Assembly: GCF_019049675.1 (NCBI RefSeq)
Contig: NZ_JAFMOW010000044.1
Span: 1 to 53,750 of the forward strand
DNA length: 53,750 nucleotides
Origin: Rahnella bonaserana
GTDB lineage: Bacteria > Pseudomonadota > Gammaproteobacteria > Enterobacterales > Enterobacteriaceae
Direction of reading: 5' to 3'
The translations under genes and the position numbers were made by a program. The notes beneath the pieces are model-generated. The model searched no databases and was not told the DNA's origin. It worked only from the letters and a program-made list of their open reading frames with translations. Below, piece after piece: positions 12,762 through 22,432 of the stretch (positions within the stretch are counted from its first letter, which is position 1; each line of letters opens with the position of its first letter).

Positions 12762-12785
12762 GGCTCTGTCGCCGCAGGCAGAGCC
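12762..12785 (+). other. Hairpin in the kduI-kduD spacer
   Basis: GGCTCTG (12762-12768) and CAGAGCC (12779-12785) form a 7-bp stem with a 10-base loop just after kduI. There is no T-run, so it is not a standard terminator. It may adjust the kduI:kduD ratio by partial termination or RNA stability. Confidence 0.4.
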
Positions 12786-12831
12786 ACTCAATTTTTATGG
12801 CGAATGTGCCGTTGCAAAAGAGACTCTGAAT

Positions 12832-13593
12832 ATGATCCTCGATTCATTTGAATTAAACGGCAAAGTCGCCATCGTGACCGGCTGTAACACCGGACTTGGC
12901 CAGGGCATGGCGCTGGGTCTTGCTCAGGCGGGTTGCGATATTGTAGGTATCAACCAGTCCGCTCCCGAAGAGACAGAACAAAAGATCATCGCTACCGGCC
13001 GTCGCTTTCTCGATTTACGCGCCGACCTGAGCAGCATTCATGACATTGCGCAGCTGATCGAAAAAGCTGTCGCTGAATTCGGCCATATCGACATACTGGT
13101 GAATAATGCCGGGATTATTCGCCGGGAAGATGCTATCGAGTTCAGCGAAAAAAACTGGGACGACGTAATGAATGTGAACAGCAAGACGCTGTTCTTTATG
13201 TCTCAGGCAGCAGCGAAGCAGTTCATTAAACAAGGCAACGGCGGGAAAATTATTAATATTGCGTCGATGTTGTCTTATCAGGGCGGGATCCGCGTTCCTT
13301 CATACACCGCCTCGAAAAGCGCAGTCATGGGGATTACCCGGCTGATGGCAAATGAATGGGCGAAGCATAATGTGAATGTGAATGCGATCGCGCCGGGTTA
13401 CATGGCCACCAACAACACCGAGCAACTTCGCGCAGATGGCGAGCGCAGTAAAGAAATTCTCGACAGGATCCCCGCCGGTCGATGGGGTTTGCCGGAAGAT
13501 GTCATGGGGCCGGTGGTATTTCTGGCGTCAAAAGCTTCCGATTATGTCAACGGCTACACCATTGCGGTGGATGGCGGCTGGCTGGCCAGGTGA
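12832..13593 (+). CDS. kduD: 2-dehydro-3-deoxy-D-gluconate 5-dehydrogenase
   Basis: This is a 253-residue short-chain dehydrogenase, second step after KduI, that reduces 2,5-diketo-3-deoxygluconate to 2-keto-3-deoxygluconate with NADH. The nucleotide-binding motif TGCNTGLGQG (about residues 16-25), the NNAG motif and the catalytic Ser plus YTASK are all present. It is the last gene of the kduID unit, followed by a good terminator. Confidence 0.97.
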   Translation: MILDSFELNGKVAIVTGCNTGLGQGMALGLAQAGCDIVGINQSAPEETEQKIIATGRRFLDLRADLSSIHDIAQLIEKAVAEFGHIDILVNNAGIIRREDAIEFSEKNWDDVMNVNSKTLFFMSQAAAKQFIKQGNGGKIINIASMLSYQGGIRVPSYTASKSAVMGITRLMANEWAKHNVNVNAIAPGYMATNNTEQLRADGERSKEILDRIPAGRWGLPEDVMGPVVFLASKASDYVNGYTIAVDGGWLAR

Positions 13594-13617
13594 CGGCTGC
13601 AAACGTGACAATTAAAT

Positions 13618-13640
13618 GGCGTATTTTTATACGCCTTTTT
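13618..13640 (+). terminator. Terminator after kduD
   Basis: A 7-bp stem GGCGTAT/ATACGCC with a T4 loop is followed by TTTTTCC. It lies 25 bases after the kduD stop. Confidence 0.88.
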
Positions 13641-13707
13641 CCTTTTAATCAATCCGTTGACAATTAGTTACAGGGTGTCTCTTCCAAGATTGTGACAGTT
13701 TCACTTA

Positions 13708-13727
13708 TACTGGATAAAATAACAGTT
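13708..13727 (+). promoter_or_regulatory. LexA box upstream of ydjM
   Basis: TACTGGATAAAATAACAGTT has CTGG-N8-ACAG, one mismatch from the LexA consensus CTGT-N8-ACAG, with the usual AT-rich centre. It lies 19 bases before the ydjM start. E. coli ydjM is a known LexA-controlled SOS gene, which supports this reading. Confidence 0.72.
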
Positions 13728-13745
13728 ATCCAGTTCGGACGCGTC

Positions 13746-14303
13746 ATGACGGCGGAAGGCCATCTCATTTTCTCAATCGCCTGTGCGGTATTTGCCAAAA
13801 AGGCGCAGCTCTCTCCGGAGCTGGCGCACGGCGACTGGTGGCATATTATTCCAGGGTCCCTGCTTACCTGTTTATTGCCCGACATCGATCATCCGAAATC
13901 AGTGCTAGGCCAGCGTCTGAAGTGGCTTTCCCATCCTATCGCCAGAGCATTTGGTCACCGTGGTTTTACTCACAGTTTACTGGCGGTGGCGGGCGGTATT
14001 TTTCTTTTACGCACACATTTCCCGCACGACTGGGTCATTCCGGCAGATGCTTTCCACGCCATGATCATTGGTTATCTGAGCCACATTCTTGCCGATATGC
14101 TGACCCCCGCGGGTGTTCCTCTGCTCTGGCCGTGCCGCTGGCGTTTTCGTCTGCCATTAATCAACAGTCAAAAAGGCAATCAGCTTGAACGGACGTTATG
14201 TCTGATGCTGGTCGGTTTAACGCTGTTCTGGCCCGACTGGACGCCCATCATTGGTGCAATCAATCCGGATATTTTTAATCACATCCTGAAATTGTTCATC
14301 TGA
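13746..14303 (+). CDS. ydjM: SOS-regulated inner membrane metal-dependent hydrolase YdjM
   Basis: This 185-residue membrane protein of the YdjM/LexA-binding family (DUF457, metal-dependent hydrolase-like) closely matches E. coli YdjM from MTAEGHLIFSIACAVFAKK onward. Putative metal-binding residues lie in LLPDIDHPKS, FGHRGFTHS and GYLSHILADMLTPAG, all conserved, with hydrophobic segments between them. The frame is open 18 codons further upstream. The start at 13746 is preferred because it matches the family and leaves the LexA box in the promoter. The biochemical role is unknown; SOS induction is inferred from the LexA box. Confidence 0.9.
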   Translation: MTAEGHLIFSIACAVFAKKAQLSPELAHGDWWHIIPGSLLTCLLPDIDHPKSVLGQRLKWLSHPIARAFGHRGFTHSLLAVAGGIFLLRTHFPHDWVIPADAFHAMIIGYLSHILADMLTPAGVPLLWPCRWRFRLPLINSQKGNQLERTLCLMLVGLTLFWPDWTPIIGAINPDIFNHILKLFI

Positions 14304-14491
14304 CAAGCATAAAATAACGCCAATGTGGCGATATTTAGTACGAATAAAACCGAAAAGTTATAAAGCATTCTTTTTGGATATAAATGTTCAGGTGCTCAAA
14401 CTGATATTCTGCTCACCATTGCTTTGGGATGGTGCAAACCCTGTCGGGGACACCCGTTTTAAATATCAAAATTATAAGTCTGGAGTTCGGT

Positions 14492-15883
14492 ATGAATCTT
14501 CCGCTCGTTCTTAACGTAGTGGTTTTCGTTGTTCTCCTGTTGCTGCTGGCGCAAACCCGCCACAAGCAATGGAGTCTGGCAAAAAAAGTATTACTCGGTC
14601 TGGCCATGGGTGTGGTGTTTGGCCTGGTTTTACAGCTGATCTACGGTTCCGATGATCCGGTACTGAAAACCTCTATTACCTGGTTCAATATTGTCGGTAA
14701 TGGCTATGTTCAGTTGCTGCAAATGATTGTCATGCCGCTGGTCTTCGTTTCGATTCTGAGTGCGGTAGCAAAACTGCATAACGCGTCTTCGCTGGGCAAA
14801 ATCAGTTTCCTGACCATCGGTACCCTGCTGTTCACCACGTTGATTGCCTCGCTGGTGGGGATCTTTGTTACCGGCCTGTTTGGTCTGACTGCAGAAGGTC
14901 TGGTGCAGGGGACGCAGGAAACCGCGCGTCTGACTGCGATTCAGTCAAACTATGTGGGTAAAGTAGCCGACCTGAGCGTGCCTCAGTTGATCCTTTCCTT
15001 TATACCTAAGAACCCGTTTGCTGATCTGACAGGCGCAAGCCCGACGTCGATCATCAGCGTCGTTATCTTTGCAGCCTTCGTGGGCGTTGCCGCCCTGCAA
15101 CTGGTGAAAGATGACGCAGAAAAAGGCCCGCGCGTTCTGGCATTCATCGAAACCCTGCAGGCTTGGGTGATGAAACTGGTACGTCTGGTTATGAAACTGA
15201 CCCCGTATGGCGTTCTGGCGCTGATGACCAAAGTGGTTGCCGGTTCCAACATTCAGGACATCATTAAACTGGGCAGCTTCGTTGTCGCGTCTTACCTGGG
15301 TCTGGGTATTATGTTTGTGGTCCACGCCGTGCTGCTTTCTTTCACTGGCGTGAATCCTGCGAAATTCTTCCGTAAAGTCTGGCCGGTGCTGACTTTCGCG
15401 TTCACCAGTCGCTCCAGTGCAGCAACTATTCCGCTGAGCGTTGAAGCACAAACGCGTCGTCTGGGTATTCCGGAATCCATCGCAAGCTTTGCCGCGTCCT
15501 TTGGTGCCACAATCGGCCAAAACGGTTGTGCGGGCCTGTACCCGACAATGCTGGCCGTGATGGTTGCGCCAACAGTCGGTATTAACCCGTTTGATCCGGT
15601 GTGGATTGCTACGCTGGTCGGCATCGTGACACTAAGCTCTGCCGGTGTGGCGGGTGTTGGTGGTGGTGCGACGTTCGCTGCGCTGATCGTATTGCCAGCG
15701 ATGGGCCTGCCGGTAACGCTGGTGGCCTTGCTTATCTCCGTCGAGCCATTGATTGACATGGGTCGTACTGCGCTTAACGTCAGCGGTTCAATGACTGCAG
15801 GTACAATTACCAGTCAGTTGCTGAAACAGACCGACAAAGAAGTGATGGATTCGGAAGAAACAGCAGAACTGGCACACCGCTAA
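14492..15883 (+). CDS. tcyP: L-cystine transporter TcyP
   Basis: This 463-residue sodium/dicarboxylate-symporter-family protein is the inner-membrane cystine importer (E. coli YdjN/TcyP). Identity is obvious over the full length, for example [16 protein letters not shown] near the start and the serine-rich reentrant-loop region [10 protein letters not shown]. The frame opens earlier (14429), but the ATG at 14492 is chosen because it matches MNFPL in E. coli and follows TGGAGTTCGG. In E. coli it is activated by CysB under sulfur limitation; no CysB site could be assigned by eye. A strong terminator follows. Confidence 0.95.
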   Translation: MNLPLVLNVVVFVVLLLLLAQTRHKQWSLAKKVLLGLAMGVVFGLVLQLIYGSDDPVLKTSITWFNIVGNGYVQLLQMIVMPLVFVSILSAVAKLHNASSLGKISFLTIGTLLFTTLIASLVGIFVTGLFGLTAEGLVQGTQETARLTAIQSNYVGKVADLSVPQLILSFIPKNPFADLTGASPTSIISVVIFAAFVGVAALQLVKDDAEKGPRVLAFIETLQAWVMKLVRLVMKLTPYGVLALMTKVVAGSNIQDIIKLGSFVVASYLGLGIMFVVHAVLLSFTGVNPAKFFRKVWPVLTFAFTSRSSAATIPLSVEAQTRRLGIPESIASFAASFGATIGQNGCAGLYPTMLAVMVAPTVGINPFDPVWIATLVGIVTLSSAGVAGVGGGATFAALIVLPAMGLPVTLVALLISVEPLIDMGRTALNVSGSMTAGTITSQLLKQTDKEVMDSEETAELAHR

Positions 15884-15901
15884 GTTCAGATTACTGAAAA
15901 C

Positions 15902-15932
15902 AAAAACCGAAGCCACTGGCTTCGGTTTTTTT
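15902..15932. terminator. Bidirectional terminator between tcyP and kdgR
   Basis: An 8-bp stem CCGAAGCC/GGCTTCGG with a 3-base loop (15907-15925) is flanked by A5 on the left and T7 on the right. It serves both convergent genes. Confidence 0.9.
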
Positions 15933-15954
15933 ATGCGTTCATTTCCGCAGTGGT

Positions 15955-16746
15955 TCAGAACGGATAGTCGTGGAATCCGATCTGCTCAGAAATATTACGC
16001 GCGGCGGTATGCAGCATTTCCACGTAGTGACTTTTGCTTTCTTCAGAGAAACGAATTGTCGGGAAGGAAATGCTTAATCCGGCAATCACAACGCCGAAGC
16101 GGTCGAAGACAGGCACCGCAATACAACGCAGACCTTGTTCCTGTTCTTCGTTATCTTCGCCATAACCTTGCTCACGCACCTGAACCAGCGCAGCCTGCAG
16201 ATCGGCTGCATTCATGATGGTGTTTTCAGTACTGCGGGTAAATTCAATTTCCTGGAGCAGCATACTGACTTCCGCTTTGTCGCCCCACGCCAGCAGCACT
16301 TTACCAATCGCCGTGGTATGCAGGGGATTGCGGCGACCAATGCGTGAATGCATGCGCAGGTTATACATGGAATCAATTTTATGGATGTAGACGATACCGT
16401 CTTCATCCAGCGCGCCAAGGTGAATAGTTTCACGGGTCAGCCTGGACAATTCGCGCATCTGAATATCGGCGCTGCGGATAAGATCGACGTTTTGCAGTGC
16501 TTTGGCGCCCAGCTCAAACAATTTCAGAGTCAGTGAATATTTCTCTGACTCGCCTTCCTGCGCGACATAACCGAGTGACTTCATAGTCTGAAGGAAACGG
16601 TAAACCGTGCTTTTTGACATCATAACGCGTTGAGAAAGTTCAGTAATACCAATCTCACGTTCTTCGCCCAGCGCCTGTAAAATACCAAAAACTTTCAGGA
16701 CAGAAGAGACGGAATCGGGTTGCTTATCAAGATCTGCGATAGCCAT
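15955..16746 (-). CDS. kdgR: Pectin/hexuronate degradation repressor KdgR (IclR family)
   Basis: This 263-residue IclR-family repressor is nearly identical to E. coli and Dickeya KdgR. It has an N-terminal winged helix-turn-helix (about residues 12-75; ITELSQRVMMSKSTVYRFLQTM) and a C-terminal effector domain that binds 2-keto-3-deoxygluconate. The frame extends 29 codons upstream, but MAIADLDKQPDSVSSV at 16746 matches the family start. It should control kduID through the box at 11751-11769. The order kdgR-yebQ-htpX-prc-proQ matches E. coli. Confidence 0.95.
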   Translation of the reverse strand: MAIADLDKQPDSVSSVLKVFGILQALGEEREIGITELSQRVMMSKSTVYRFLQTMKSLGYVAQEGESEKYSLTLKLFELGAKALQNVDLIRSADIQMRELSRLTRETIHLGALDEDGIVYIHKIDSMYNLRMHSRIGRRNPLHTTAIGKVLLAWGDKAEVSMLLQEIEFTRSTENTIMNAADLQAALVQVREQGYGEDNEEQEQGLRCIAVPVFDRFGVVIAGLSISFPTIRFSEESKSHYVEMLHTAARNISEQIGFHDYPF

Positions 16747-16912
16747 AGGGTGAGTTACCTGCTCGCGTTGGTTTTGTTTCAAAAAAAATAGAACGTGGTT
16801 TTTATTATAGTGGTAAGCCTTGTACAGAAGCAATCAACCCATTGATCGAGAATGTAAGAACTGTTAAGCCAGTTTCATTCCCGGCAGAGGGATAAATAAT
16901 TCATTTCATCAT

Positions 16913-16926
16913 GTGACAATTGTCAC
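16913..16926. promoter_or_regulatory. Palindrome in the kdgR/yebQ divergent promoter region
   Basis: GTGACAATTGTCAC is a perfect 14-bp palindrome, 60 bases before yebQ. TTGTCA within it could be the yebQ -35 element, so a dimeric regulator bound here would block or modulate that promoter. The regulator is unknown. Confidence 0.45.
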
Positions 16927-16985
16927 TTTAAGTTGATTAGCGTAGTAATATTCCCCTTACTGATGACTACGCACTGACAGAACTC

Positions 16986-18383
16986 ATGACTCCAACACCC
17001 ACTGATGGCTTACCTGTTCCACAACGATATGGCGCGATTCTGGCGATTGCGCTGGGGATCACCGTATCTGTGCTTGACGGGGCGATCGCAAACGTCGCGC
17101 TTCCGACGATTGCCAGTGATTTCCATGCCAGTCCGGCGACGTCAATCTGGGTGGTGAATGCCTACCAGCTGGCGATTACAATTTCGCTGCTTTCTCTGGC
17201 ATCGCTGGGCGATATTTTCGGCTACCGGCGTATCTATCAGACCGGGCTGTTGGTGTTTAGTATCACCTCACTTTTTTGCGCCCTTTCTGATTCCCTGCTG
17301 ACACTGACGGTTGCCCGCGTTTTACAAGGTTTTGGCGCCGCCGCGATCATGAGTGTGAACACTGCGCTTATCCGGATTATTTATCCTCAGCGATTCTTAG
17401 GGCGAGGCGTAGGCATCAATGCGCTGATTGTGGCTGTTTCTGCCGCTGCCGGTCCGACCATCGCCGCGGGCATCCTTTCTGTCGCGTCCTGGCAATGGCT
17501 TTTTGCGATCAACGTGCCGATAGGTATTGTTGCTCTGATTCTGGGGCTTAAATTCCTGCCTGCTAATTCCACACGCAGCCAGGGGCAACGTTTTGATATT
17601 ACCAGCAGCGTGATGAACGCCCTGACCTTTGGTTTACTGATCAGCGCCATCAGCGGGTTTGCGCAGGGCCTGAATCATATGCTGATCCTCGGCGAAGTCA
17701 TTGCGCTTCTGGTCATCGGCTGGTTCTTTGTTCGCCGTCAGCTGACGAGACCCTTCCCGCTGCTGCCGGTTGATTTGCTGCGTATTCCGATTTTCAGTAT
17801 GTCGCTCGGGACTTCCCTGTGTTCTTTCAGCGCACAGATGCTGGCATTTGTTTCCCTGCCCTTCTTCCTGCAAAACACATTGGGTCTGAATTCTGTGGAA
17901 ACCGGCCTTCTGCTGACGCCATGGCCGCTGGCGACCATGGTCATGGCACCGATTGCAGGCCGCCTGGTGGAGCGTTTCCATCCGGGAATGCTGGGCGGTA
18001 TCGGTCTGGTAGTCTTTTCATTTGGGCTGTTTTCGCTCTCTTTGCTGCCACCCGAGCCTTCCCATCTGAACATCATCTGGCGCATGTTGCTGTGCGGAGC
18101 CGGTTTCGGATTATTCCAGTCACCCAATAACCACACGATTATCAGCTCAGCACCGCGCAATCGCAGCGGAGGAGCCAGTGGCCTGTTGGGTACTGCGCGC
18201 CTTCTGGGACAAACTACCGGCGCGGCAATGGTCGCACTGATGTTTAACCTGTTCCCGCAGCACGGTACGCACGCTTCTCTGATCCTCGCCGGCACTCTCG
18301 CAGGCACCGGCGCGCTGGTCAGTCTGCTACGAATGACGCAGAAAACCAGCAGCCAGCGTGAAGCAGAAAACGCCAGACAATAA
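16986..18383 (+). CDS. yebQ: MFS transporter YebQ (DHA2 type)
   Basis: This is a 465-residue major facilitator of the 14-helix drug:H+ antiporter type, collinear with E. coli YebQ. The family motif near LGDIFGYRRIY (loop 2-3) and the conserved QGFGAAAIMSVNTALIR segment are visible. It is presumably a proton-driven exporter. The substrate is unknown; E. coli YebQ is only a predicted drug exporter. It lies divergently from kdgR. Confidence 0.9.
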   Translation: MTPTPTDGLPVPQRYGAILAIALGITVSVLDGAIANVALPTIASDFHASPATSIWVVNAYQLAITISLLSLASLGDIFGYRRIYQTGLLVFSITSLFCALSDSLLTLTVARVLQGFGAAAIMSVNTALIRIIYPQRFLGRGVGINALIVAVSAAAGPTIAAGILSVASWQWLFAINVPIGIVALILGLKFLPANSTRSQGQRFDITSSVMNALTFGLLISAISGFAQGLNHMLILGEVIALLVIGWFFVRRQLTRPFPLLPVDLLRIPIFSMSLGTSLCSFSAQMLAFVSLPFFLQNTLGLNSVETGLLLTPWPLATMVMAPIAGRLVERFHPGMLGGIGLVVFSFGLFSLSLLPPEPSHLNIIWRMLLCGAGFGLFQSPNNHTIISSAPRNRSGGASGLLGTARLLGQTTGAAMVALMFNLFPQHGTHASLILAGTLAGTGALVSLLRMTQKTSSQREAENARQ

Positions 18384-18394
18384 AATTCAGGCAT

Positions 18395-18429
18395 AAAAAA
18401 GCCCGGCTATTATTGCCGGGCTTTTTTTT
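18395..18429. terminator. Bidirectional terminator between yebQ and htpX
   Basis: A 7-bp stem GCCCGGC/GCCGGGC (18401-18421) has A6 on the left and T8 on the right, between convergent genes. Confidence 0.9.
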
Positions 18430-18462
18430 ATCAGTCATCGCCAGAGGCTGCTTATTTGCTTC

Positions 18463-19344
18463 TTATTTAATATAGGCACCGCTGCGCAGCGCTTCAATAC
18501 GCTTATCCAGCGGCGGGTGAGACATAAACAACTCACTGAATGACTTCGATTTACCGTTGATACAGAACGCCATCATGCTTCCCGCTTCCTGAGGTTCATG
18601 ACTGGTTTTCAGACGCTGCAATGCAGCAATCATTTTTTCACGGCCTACCAGTTTTGCAGAACCCGCATCGGCATGGAATTCACGGTGACGCGAGAACCAC
18701 ATGGTAATGATGCTGGCCAGAATACCGAATACCAGTTCCAGCACGGTGGCCACGGCAAAATAAATCAACGGGTTGCCGTTACTGCTCTCTTCGCCATCAC
18801 GGTTACCGGAAAGGAACCCGGAAGCCACCTGCGCGATAATACGTGAAATGAAGATAACGAAGGTGTTCACCACACCCTGGATCAGGGTCATGGTCACCAT
18901 GTCGCCATTCGCAATGTGGCTGATTTCGTGAGCGATAACCGCTTCGGCTTCATCCTGACTCATGCTTTGCAACAATCCGGTGCTGACAGCCACCAGAGAC
19001 GCATCGCGGCGCGCGCCTGTCGCGAACGCATTAATATCTGGCGCGTGATAAATCGCGACCTGTGGCATACCGATGCCCGCCTGCTGGGACTGACGACGAA
19101 CGGTTTCCATCAACCAGCGTTCGGTTTCATTACGAGGTTGCACGATAACTTCACCACCCACCGAGCGCAACGCCATCCATTTAGACATCAGCAACGAGAC
19201 AATTGCACCACCGAAGCCAAACAGCCCGGCCATGATCATCAATCCCGGCACGCTGCTGTGCTGAATGCCAGTCAGGCTAAGCACCAGCCCGAATACCAGC
19301 ATAACGGCCAGGTTAGTCAGCAGGAACAACGCTATACGCATCAT
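18463..19344 (-). CDS. htpX: Membrane protease HtpX
   Basis: This is a 293-residue inner-membrane zinc metalloprotease (M48B) that takes part with FtsH in membrane-protein quality control. The active site HEISH is at residues 139-143. The third zinc ligand lies in [11 protein letters not shown]. Four hydrophobic segments are seen (about 4-24, 35-55, 155-175, 190-215). In E. coli it is induced by CpxR and heat; no such site was assigned here. The order yebQ-htpX-prc is conserved. Confidence 0.97.
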   Translation of the reverse strand: MMRIALFLLTNLAVMLVFGLVLSLTGIQHSSVPGLMIMAGLFGFGGAIVSLLMSKWMALRSVGGEVIVQPRNETERWLMETVRRQSQQAGIGMPQVAIYHAPDINAFATGARRDASLVAVSTGLLQSMSQDEAEAVIAHEISHIANGDMVTMTLIQGVVNTFVIFISRIIAQVASGFLSGNRDGEESSNGNPLIYFAVATVLELVFGILASIITMWFSRHREFHADAGSAKLVGREKMIAALQRLKTSHEPQEAGSMMAFCINGKSKSFSELFMSHPPLDKRIEALRSGAYIK

Positions 19345-19554
19345 AAAATTTTACTTCCTCATTGTTACTTCATTGTTATTGGCAGAGTTTAACCACCGGC
19401 ACATAGCACTCCCGGCTGTACTGATCCTATGGGCTTCTTACTAAGATTCAAGAGTCCATGCGTTCTGAAGGTCTAAAATCACAATACTTTACATTTTGAA
19501 GCGTTTAATTTCACAGACAAGCCTGAAATTAAGAGGATTTTCATAATTCACGCA

Positions 19555-19582
19555 TAAAAAAAGCGCACCGAAGTGCGCTTTC
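19555..19582 (-). terminator. Terminator after prc
   Basis: An AAGCGCAC/GTGCGCTT stem with a CGAA loop (19561-19580) is followed on the minus strand by a T-run (A-run 19555-19562). It lies 21 bases past the prc stop. Confidence 0.88.
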
Positions 19583-19602
19583 TTATGTGACCCACTGCGT
19601 GC

Positions 19603-21675
19603 TTATTTAGCGGCAGTCTGATCGGCCTGAGCCTTTTCCAGATTACCGAGGTCTACGGCAATATGGTCAGCTTCATCGAGATAAGGATCCGGAGCAACGT
19701 AGTCTTTCGGCAAATCGTCGAGAGATTTCAGCGGCTTCTTACCTTCACGCTTGAAGCGTTCATTCAGACGGCTAAGACGCAGGGCATCGTCCTCTTTATC
19801 TTCTTTATCACGCTGTGCGTAATTCAGAGAGGCGATGTTACGTTTGTCTTTCAGCGCCTTGTAATGGGCAATGTCTTGCTGGATGTACTGGAACTCAGGA
19901 TCTTTTGCAATACGGGCTTCGTGGTCTTTCAGCAATTCAGGCAGGAACGGTTTCATGTCGCCTAATTTGGTGTAAGTTGCCGCATTTATGCTATCCCACG
20001 GGAGTGCGTTATCTTCGAACTTCTCGCCGGTTTCAATCGATTCAATACCGGTTGGCATCAGAATGTCCGGGGTCACCCCTTTACGCTGAGTACTGCCACC
20101 GTTGATACGATAAAACTTCTGGATAGTGTATTGCACGGAGCCGAGTGCAGGCCATTCCGGACGCAGCATCTGGTCATAAATACGGTTCAGAGAACGGTAT
20201 TGCTGAACTGTGCCTTTGCCGAAGGTTGGCTCACCCACAATCAGCGCCCGTCCGTAATCCTGCATAGCAGCTGCGAAGATTTCGGAAGCGGAAGCACTGA
20301 AGCGATCAACCAGAACCACCAGCGGACCTTTGTAGTAAACGACACCATCGGTATCGCTGTCCTGACGGATACGACCGTTGTTATCGCGAACCTGAACCAC
20401 AGGGCCACTTGGAATAAACAGACCAGACAGCGAAACCGCTTCAGTCAGGGCACCACCGCCGTTGGTACGGAGGTCGATAACCAGACTGTTGACGTTCTGC
20501 TTCGCCATTTTTTGCAACTGTACTTTGACGTCATCTGTCAGGCCCACGTAAAAACCAGGAATGTCCATCACAGCGACTTTTTGAGCGCCGACATTCTTAA
20601 TAGTCATTTTAACTGCGCGGTCTTCCAGACGGATTTTCTCGCGAGTCAGCGTGATCACGTGGTTTTTAGCATTCTTGCCAGCAGGCAAGATTTGCAGACG
20701 GACTTTGCTGCCTTTCGGCCCTTTGATGAGGGCAACGACGTCATCAAGACGCCAGCCAATCACATCAACAATTGGCGTTTGCTTTCCTGCCTGAACCTGT
20801 CCCACACCGACAATACGGTCACCAACGGCGATAGCTTTGCTTTTGGCCGCCGGGCCGCCAGCTACCATCGAATTGATGACGGTGTAATCGTCGTCGCCCT
20901 GCAATACTGCGCCAATACCTTCCAGAGACAGGCTCATTTCGGTATTAAACTGCTCAGTGCTGCGGGGAGAGAGATAGTTAGTGTGCGGATCGATTTCATG
21001 CGCGAAGGCATTCATCACCAGCTGGAAAACATCTTCGCTGTTGCTTTGTGTCAGGCGTTTCATCGCAAAATGATAACGCTTGGAAAGCACGTCACGGATT
21101 TCCTGATCGTTTTTGCCAGTCAGTTTGAGGTTCAGCTCGTCATATTTGACTTTCGCATCCCACAATTTGTCCAGCTCCGCGCGGTCTTTCGGCCACGGTG
21201 CTTTACTGCGATCAAGTTCAATTGTGTCATTACCCGTGAAATCCATCGGGCGCTCAAGCACTTTCAACGCATAATCATAGCGTTCAAAACGGCGTTTTTG
21301 AGCCAGATTGAAAAGAGCATAGGGCGTGGTTAACTGACCGGTTTTCAGTTCCTCACCCAAGGTTGCACGTTTATCCGTAAACTGTGCGACATCGGAAGCC
21401 ATTAATACGTTATGGCCATAATCGAGCATGTTGAGATAACGGTCGAAGATTTTCGCTGAGAAATCTGCATTAAGGTCGAACTGACGATAATGTGAACGGG
21501 TAAAGCGAGCAGTAACACGCTCGCTCACCGTTGCATCCTGAGGATCCTGAGTTAAATTAGGAAGTTGAGCGAGAGTCACCGGTGCACTCTCGTTCGCGGC
21601 AAAGCTGGTATTCACCAGCCCTGCTCCTGCCATTAACAGACCCGCAATAACGCTTAATCTGACAAATTTGTTCAT
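19603..21675 (-). CDS. prc: Tail-specific periplasmic protease Prc (Tsp)
   Basis: This 690-residue periplasmic C-terminal processing serine protease degrades proteins with nonpolar C-termini, matures FtsI and acts with NlpI on MepS. The signal peptide is residues 1-26 (cleavage after SFA). A PDZ domain lies at about 240-320 and the S41 protease core follows. The catalytic Ser is in RFSASASEIF and the general-base Lys in TFGKGTVQQ. It is directly downstream of proQ (19 bases), an operon shared with E. coli. Confidence 0.96.
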   Translation of the reverse strand: MNKFVRLSVIAGLLMAGAGLVNTSFAANESAPVTLAQLPNLTQDPQDATVSERVTARFTRSHYRQFDLNADFSAKIFDRYLNMLDYGHNVLMASDVAQFTDKRATLGEELKTGQLTTPYALFNLAQKRRFERYDYALKVLERPMDFTGNDTIELDRSKAPWPKDRAELDKLWDAKVKYDELNLKLTGKNDQEIRDVLSKRYHFAMKRLTQSNSEDVFQLVMNAFAHEIDPHTNYLSPRSTEQFNTEMSLSLEGIGAVLQGDDDYTVINSMVAGGPAAKSKAIAVGDRIVGVGQVQAGKQTPIVDVIGWRLDDVVALIKGPKGSKVRLQILPAGKNAKNHVITLTREKIRLEDRAVKMTIKNVGAQKVAVMDIPGFYVGLTDDVKVQLQKMAKQNVNSLVIDLRTNGGGALTEAVSLSGLFIPSGPVVQVRDNNGRIRQDSDTDGVVYYKGPLVVLVDRFSASASEIFAAAMQDYGRALIVGEPTFGKGTVQQYRSLNRIYDQMLRPEWPALGSVQYTIQKFYRINGGSTQRKGVTPDILMPTGIESIETGEKFEDNALPWDSINAATYTKLGDMKPFLPELLKDHEARIAKDPEFQYIQQDIAHYKALKDKRNIASLNYAQRDKEDKEDDALRLSRLNERFKREGKKPLKSLDDLPKDYVAPDPYLDEADHIAVDLGNLEKAQADQTAAK

Positions 21676-21694
21676 GCCTGAGTTGGCCTCCGTA

Positions 21695-22384
21695 TCAGAA
21701 CTGCAAGTGTTCTGCGCGCACGATCATCGCCAGACCCGAAGAGAGTTGAACGCGTACACCGTCTTTGGCAATTTCCAAAACGGTTGCATCCATAGCACTC
21801 TGTCCTGCTCTGACTTTGATTTCCTGGCCAATTTGCAGTTTTGAAATGTCTGTTACTGGCACCTGACGCGGTTCACGTTTTTCCTCACGCGGTGGGCGAG
21901 GTGTACGTGGTTTGCGATTTTCCTGACCAGCCACAGCAGCAGGCGCATTTTCACGACGTGGCGCGGGTTTTTTACCGGCCGGACGTGGACGACGTGGCTC
22001 AGTGGTTTCACCGGCTTCACGACGTTTAGCCTGTTGTTCTGCACGTTGTGCCTGAACACGGGCTTTTGCTTCTTCCAACTGTTTACGGGCATGTTCAACG
22101 TGCTGCTCTTCGAGAACGCCACATGAATTACCATCAAGGTCAACGCGTTCCGCGCCAACTTTAACGCCGTACAAATAGCGCCAGCTTGAGGTATACAGAC
22201 GCAGAGCAGAGCGTAACTGAGTTTTGCTCAGATTCTCTTCACCTTGCACGCGCTCGACCAAATCCGCAAAGATACCGATCTTTAATGGGCGTGCTTCGCC
22301 TTCGGCGGTAAAACAGAGCGGGAACCGCTCAGCCAAAAAGGCGATGACTTCTTTACTACTGTTCAACTTAGGTTGATTTTCCAT
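21695..22384 (-). CDS. proQ: RNA chaperone ProQ
   Basis: This 229-residue global RNA-binding protein of the ProQ/FinO family binds structured small RNAs and mRNA 3' ends. The FinO-like domain occupies residues about 1-120 ([19 protein letters not shown]... [13 protein letters not shown]). A basic, proline-rich linker (about 120-178) and a Tudor-like C-terminal domain ([19 protein letters not shown]) follow. It is cotranscribed with prc. A perfect palindrome at 22433-22452 lies in its promoter region. Confidence 0.96.
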   Translation of the reverse strand: MENQPKLNSSKEVIAFLAERFPLCFTAEGEARPLKIGIFADLVERVQGEENLSKTQLRSALRLYTSSWRYLYGVKVGAERVDLDGNSCGVLEEQHVEHARKQLEEAKARVQAQRAEQQAKRREAGETTEPRRPRPAGKKPAPRRENAPAAVAGQENRKPRTPRPPREEKREPRQVPVTDISKLQIGQEIKVRAGQSAMDATVLEIAKDGVRVQLSSGLAMIVRAEHLQF

Positions 22385-22432
22385 GAAATTTCCTGATTAC
22401 AACGGGTTTGCCAACCGGCGCAGGCATGAACA

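Noticed and set aside
20131-21333. 400-codon open frame antisense to prc
   Set aside because: It is a shadow of prc codon bias, with no family resemblance and no start signal.
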